Shown piece after piece: positions 62,083 to 64,000 of a stretch of DNA of 64,000 bases (the first letter of the stretch is position 1; every line of letters starts with the position of its first letter). The DNA comes from Sapria himalayana (lineage: Eukaryota; Streptophyta; Magnoliopsida; Malpighiales; Rafflesiaceae): positions 258,338 to 322,337 of the forward strand of contig JAREIK010002271.1 in the NCBI GenBank assembly GCA_029783825.1, in the 5' to 3' direction. The notes beneath the pieces were generated by a model, which saw only the letters and a list, made by a program, of their open reading frames with translations, had not been told where the DNA came from and did no database searches. The translations under genes and the position numbers were made by a program.

Positions 62083-64000
62083 TCAATCGTCAAGCAGCAT
62101 ATCATGAGAATCATCAGCCGCAACATCAAGATCAGTATCATATGGGTCATCATCATCGGCAATCAGCTCCTCCGCCATCGTAGTGGATGTGGATGCTACT
62201 GCAGTGTCTGTCACAGTCCCAGCTTCAGCACGATCACTGATGCTAAATCTCGATTCCTTCCAATCCTTCAAACATGCCAAGGCCTCAACCATATCTGGAC
62301 GTAATCTCGATCTCCTATCCGAAATCACGTTCACTGCAACAGAAAAAGCAGACTCCGATGCTACGCTCGACACCGGAGGAGTCAGTAGATCCCGTGCCAT
62401 CCTAGATAGCACGAGATAGGCGGACTCATATGATTTCCACCACTGTAATAAATCAAGATTCTTATTGTCAGAAGGTGATAGGATTGAGCAGTAATTGGTA
62501 TCTAAGTACCGAGACAGCTCGCTCCTATGTGAAGGTCCACCCCTACGTTTCCCCCTTGCTAGGTTAATGGAATAATCGTCATCTCCGAACAAGGTATCAG
62601 TGTCCATATTCACAGTCTCACCACCACCACCACCATACCTAGTATCGTAGTATGTGAACAAGTCTGTCAACTTCTCGTAAATGAACCCTTCAGATGGCTC
62701 TTCCAGGTTCATGCATGAGGAAATGAAAGTCAGGGTGTTTTCAACCCCTTCCACCTTAGCCCTAGGGTCCATGCATGCTGCGAGACAATAAAGAGATGGA
62801 ATGGTGGACCAGTACTTCAGGTACTTGGTCTCCATCTCTGCAACCATATGGCTAAGCGTCGGGTCCGCTCGATACTTCCTAAACATGCTACTAATGTTGC
62901 ATATACAATGGAGTGCAATGCAAGTGGTGGGCGTATAAACCGACGAACACATGTTCGTCGTGTCATAAAATATCTTCAGGAATTTCATAAATGAAATTCC
63001 TGAATCCCAGTCAGTATCGTCAATAATAAGTTCGCAACTCTTACTATTGACGTAGTCGGATATCACGTGTTCGTATCCAACACATGATTCTAACATCAGG
63101 TACGTGTAATTCCAACGTTGTCTCACATCCGATTGAAATTTATTTTTCTTAAGATTCGCAGACAAACAAAGATTACCAAACTCTTGTAGTCTGCGAGGAG
63201 TGCGAATATACTTGAGTGCATTGCGTATATTTTCCAACGCGGGGGAACAGACCTTCATACCCGCTTGAACTATCAGGTTAATAACATGACACATGCATCT
63301 GACATGAAAGATCTCTCCTAATGGTGCGTCTCTAATATTCCTAACAAACATGTTGATCGCTACTCTATTATTCGCAGCATTATCGAAAGTGACACTAAAA
63401 ATTTTATTTTGAATTTTATATTCCCTAAATATTTTTATCATATACTCAAAAATGGCCGGGCCATCATGAGGATGAAAAATCTCAGTGAATCCTAATATTT
63501 TTTTATTGATAATCCAGTTTGAATCTACATAATGACTCGTGAGACATGCATAAGAAGAATCATCGTGACATGTTCATATATCGGACGTCACGGACACCAC
63601 TCCACTAAATGCCAAAAATTCCTTAATTATTTTTTGTTTTTCTAACTTATATATCTTTAGTATGTCACTCCTAGATGTGGACCTAGGAATCTTACGATAG
63701 GATGTCTGAAAATAAGTCTGCATGATGCGCACTACCCTCGGATCTTCCGAAAATCTGATCGGAAGACCCATCAATGTGATGAGCCTGGCCATGCCGTCCC
63801 TACCCAACTCGCTGGAGTATACGAAGGGAGTAAACTTTGAGACTGAACTCGATCCAGTCTCAAAAAATGTAGTGGCAAGTTGGGTTTGCCTAGGATCTAA
63901 CGGTCCATGTTTATTGGAGCATATTTCAGCATGCCTCTTGAGGTGCCCAGTCCCACATGTACTCTTGCATGTTAAAAGTCTCATACAATATTTGCACTGT
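62083..64000 (-). pseudogene. hAT-family transposase, one in-frame stop, N-terminus outside the window
   Basis: One reading frame is open from the window end to the stop at 62,083 except for a TGA at 63,574-63,576. From the N-terminal side: a BED-type zinc finger (CKYC ... GHLKRH, 63,930-63,996); VTSDI with the first catalytic Asp (63,580-63,582), followed by the TGA where hAT proteins have Trp; SVTFDNAANN with the second Asp (63,382-63,384); CMCHVINLIVQ, the hAT CxxH motif (63,286-63,297); and near the C-terminus SSVASESAFS with the likely third acidic residue. The dimerisation region DRRSRLRPDMVEALACLKDW and an acidic tail ADDDDPYDTD follow. The coding GC is much higher than in the other copies, so the insertion is young. 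TGG to TGA needs one G-to-A change; no intron removes it. As read, it would make only a truncated BED protein. Confidence 0.92.

Larger units (their letters stand above)
61300..64000 (-). mobile_element. Youngest hAT element, left end in window, right end outside
   Basis: The left end TAGAGGTGTCAAACGGGC starts at 61,300 inside copia gag. The octamer before it, TTATAGTC (61,292-61,299), should recur just beyond the right end. It has the most intact coding sequence, the highest coding GC and the cleanest subterminal repeats of all copies here. By comparison with the 3.6-kb copy at 42,241 the element should end about 0.9-1.5 kb beyond the window. Confidence 0.9.

Noticed and set aside
63574..63576. 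Reading the in-frame TGA as a selenocysteine or as a spliced-out codon
   Set aside because: Other copies have TAG or TAA at this codon, plants lack selenocysteine insertion, and no GT...AG pair around it keeps the frame and catalytic Asp.

Overview
The window is plant nuclear DNA from an angiosperm, very probably a monocot with a large repeat-rich genome; the species cannot be named from the sequence. Plant-type Ty1/copia and hAT transposons dominate it. The only host coding sequence I can support is three exons of a FAM135-type gene (DUF3657 region of the putative serine esterase family) on the + strand: 21,402-21,556, 36,842-36,906 and 37,014-37,191. Their splice sites and phases fit each other exactly. 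The intron between the first two is 15.3 kb, and about 13.6 kb of it is transposon. The flanking introns, if the gene is complete, are at least 21.4 kb (left) and 26.8 kb (right), so the whole window may lie inside one gene.

Layout. Bases 1-12,800 are a less AT-rich, purine/pyrimidine-tract-rich stretch with no recognisable gene; it reads like decayed plant mitochondrial DNA moved to the nucleus (inference). From 13.5 to 16 kb lies a decayed copia element (minus). From 16.1 to 20.6 kb is a degenerate hAT element interrupted by a second copia fragment. FAM135 exon A follows, then an intron holding five or more hAT copies (22-35.7 kb), then exons B and C. From 37.5 to 42 kb are a dispersed repeat, a ~77-bp tandem array, a copia RT fragment, a 5'-truncated hAT and a hAT MITE with a perfect 8-bp target duplication. 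A complete but decayed hAT element (42,241-45,864) is followed by MITEs and a long foldback element (48.9-50.4 kb) carrying a hAT transposase fragment in its loop. A third copia gag/protease fragment (53.1-54.7 kb), a 330-bp direct duplication (55.3-56.2 kb), and a fairly complete minus-strand copia pol (56.98-61.3 kb) come next. The last is broken in its gag by the youngest hAT copy (61,300 to beyond the end), whose transposase frame is intact except for one in-frame TGA.

The unifying theme is one hAT family: it recurs at least seven times as coding-derived copies and several times as short non-autonomous elements, all sharing the terminal motif TAGAGGTGTCAAA, GC-rich subterminal blocks and 8-bp target duplications. 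Two copies form long inverted repeats that could make double-stranded RNA against the family. I see no undescribed protein system; the hAT swarm, its hairpin derivatives and the repeated stop at one tryptophan codon are the most interesting signals.
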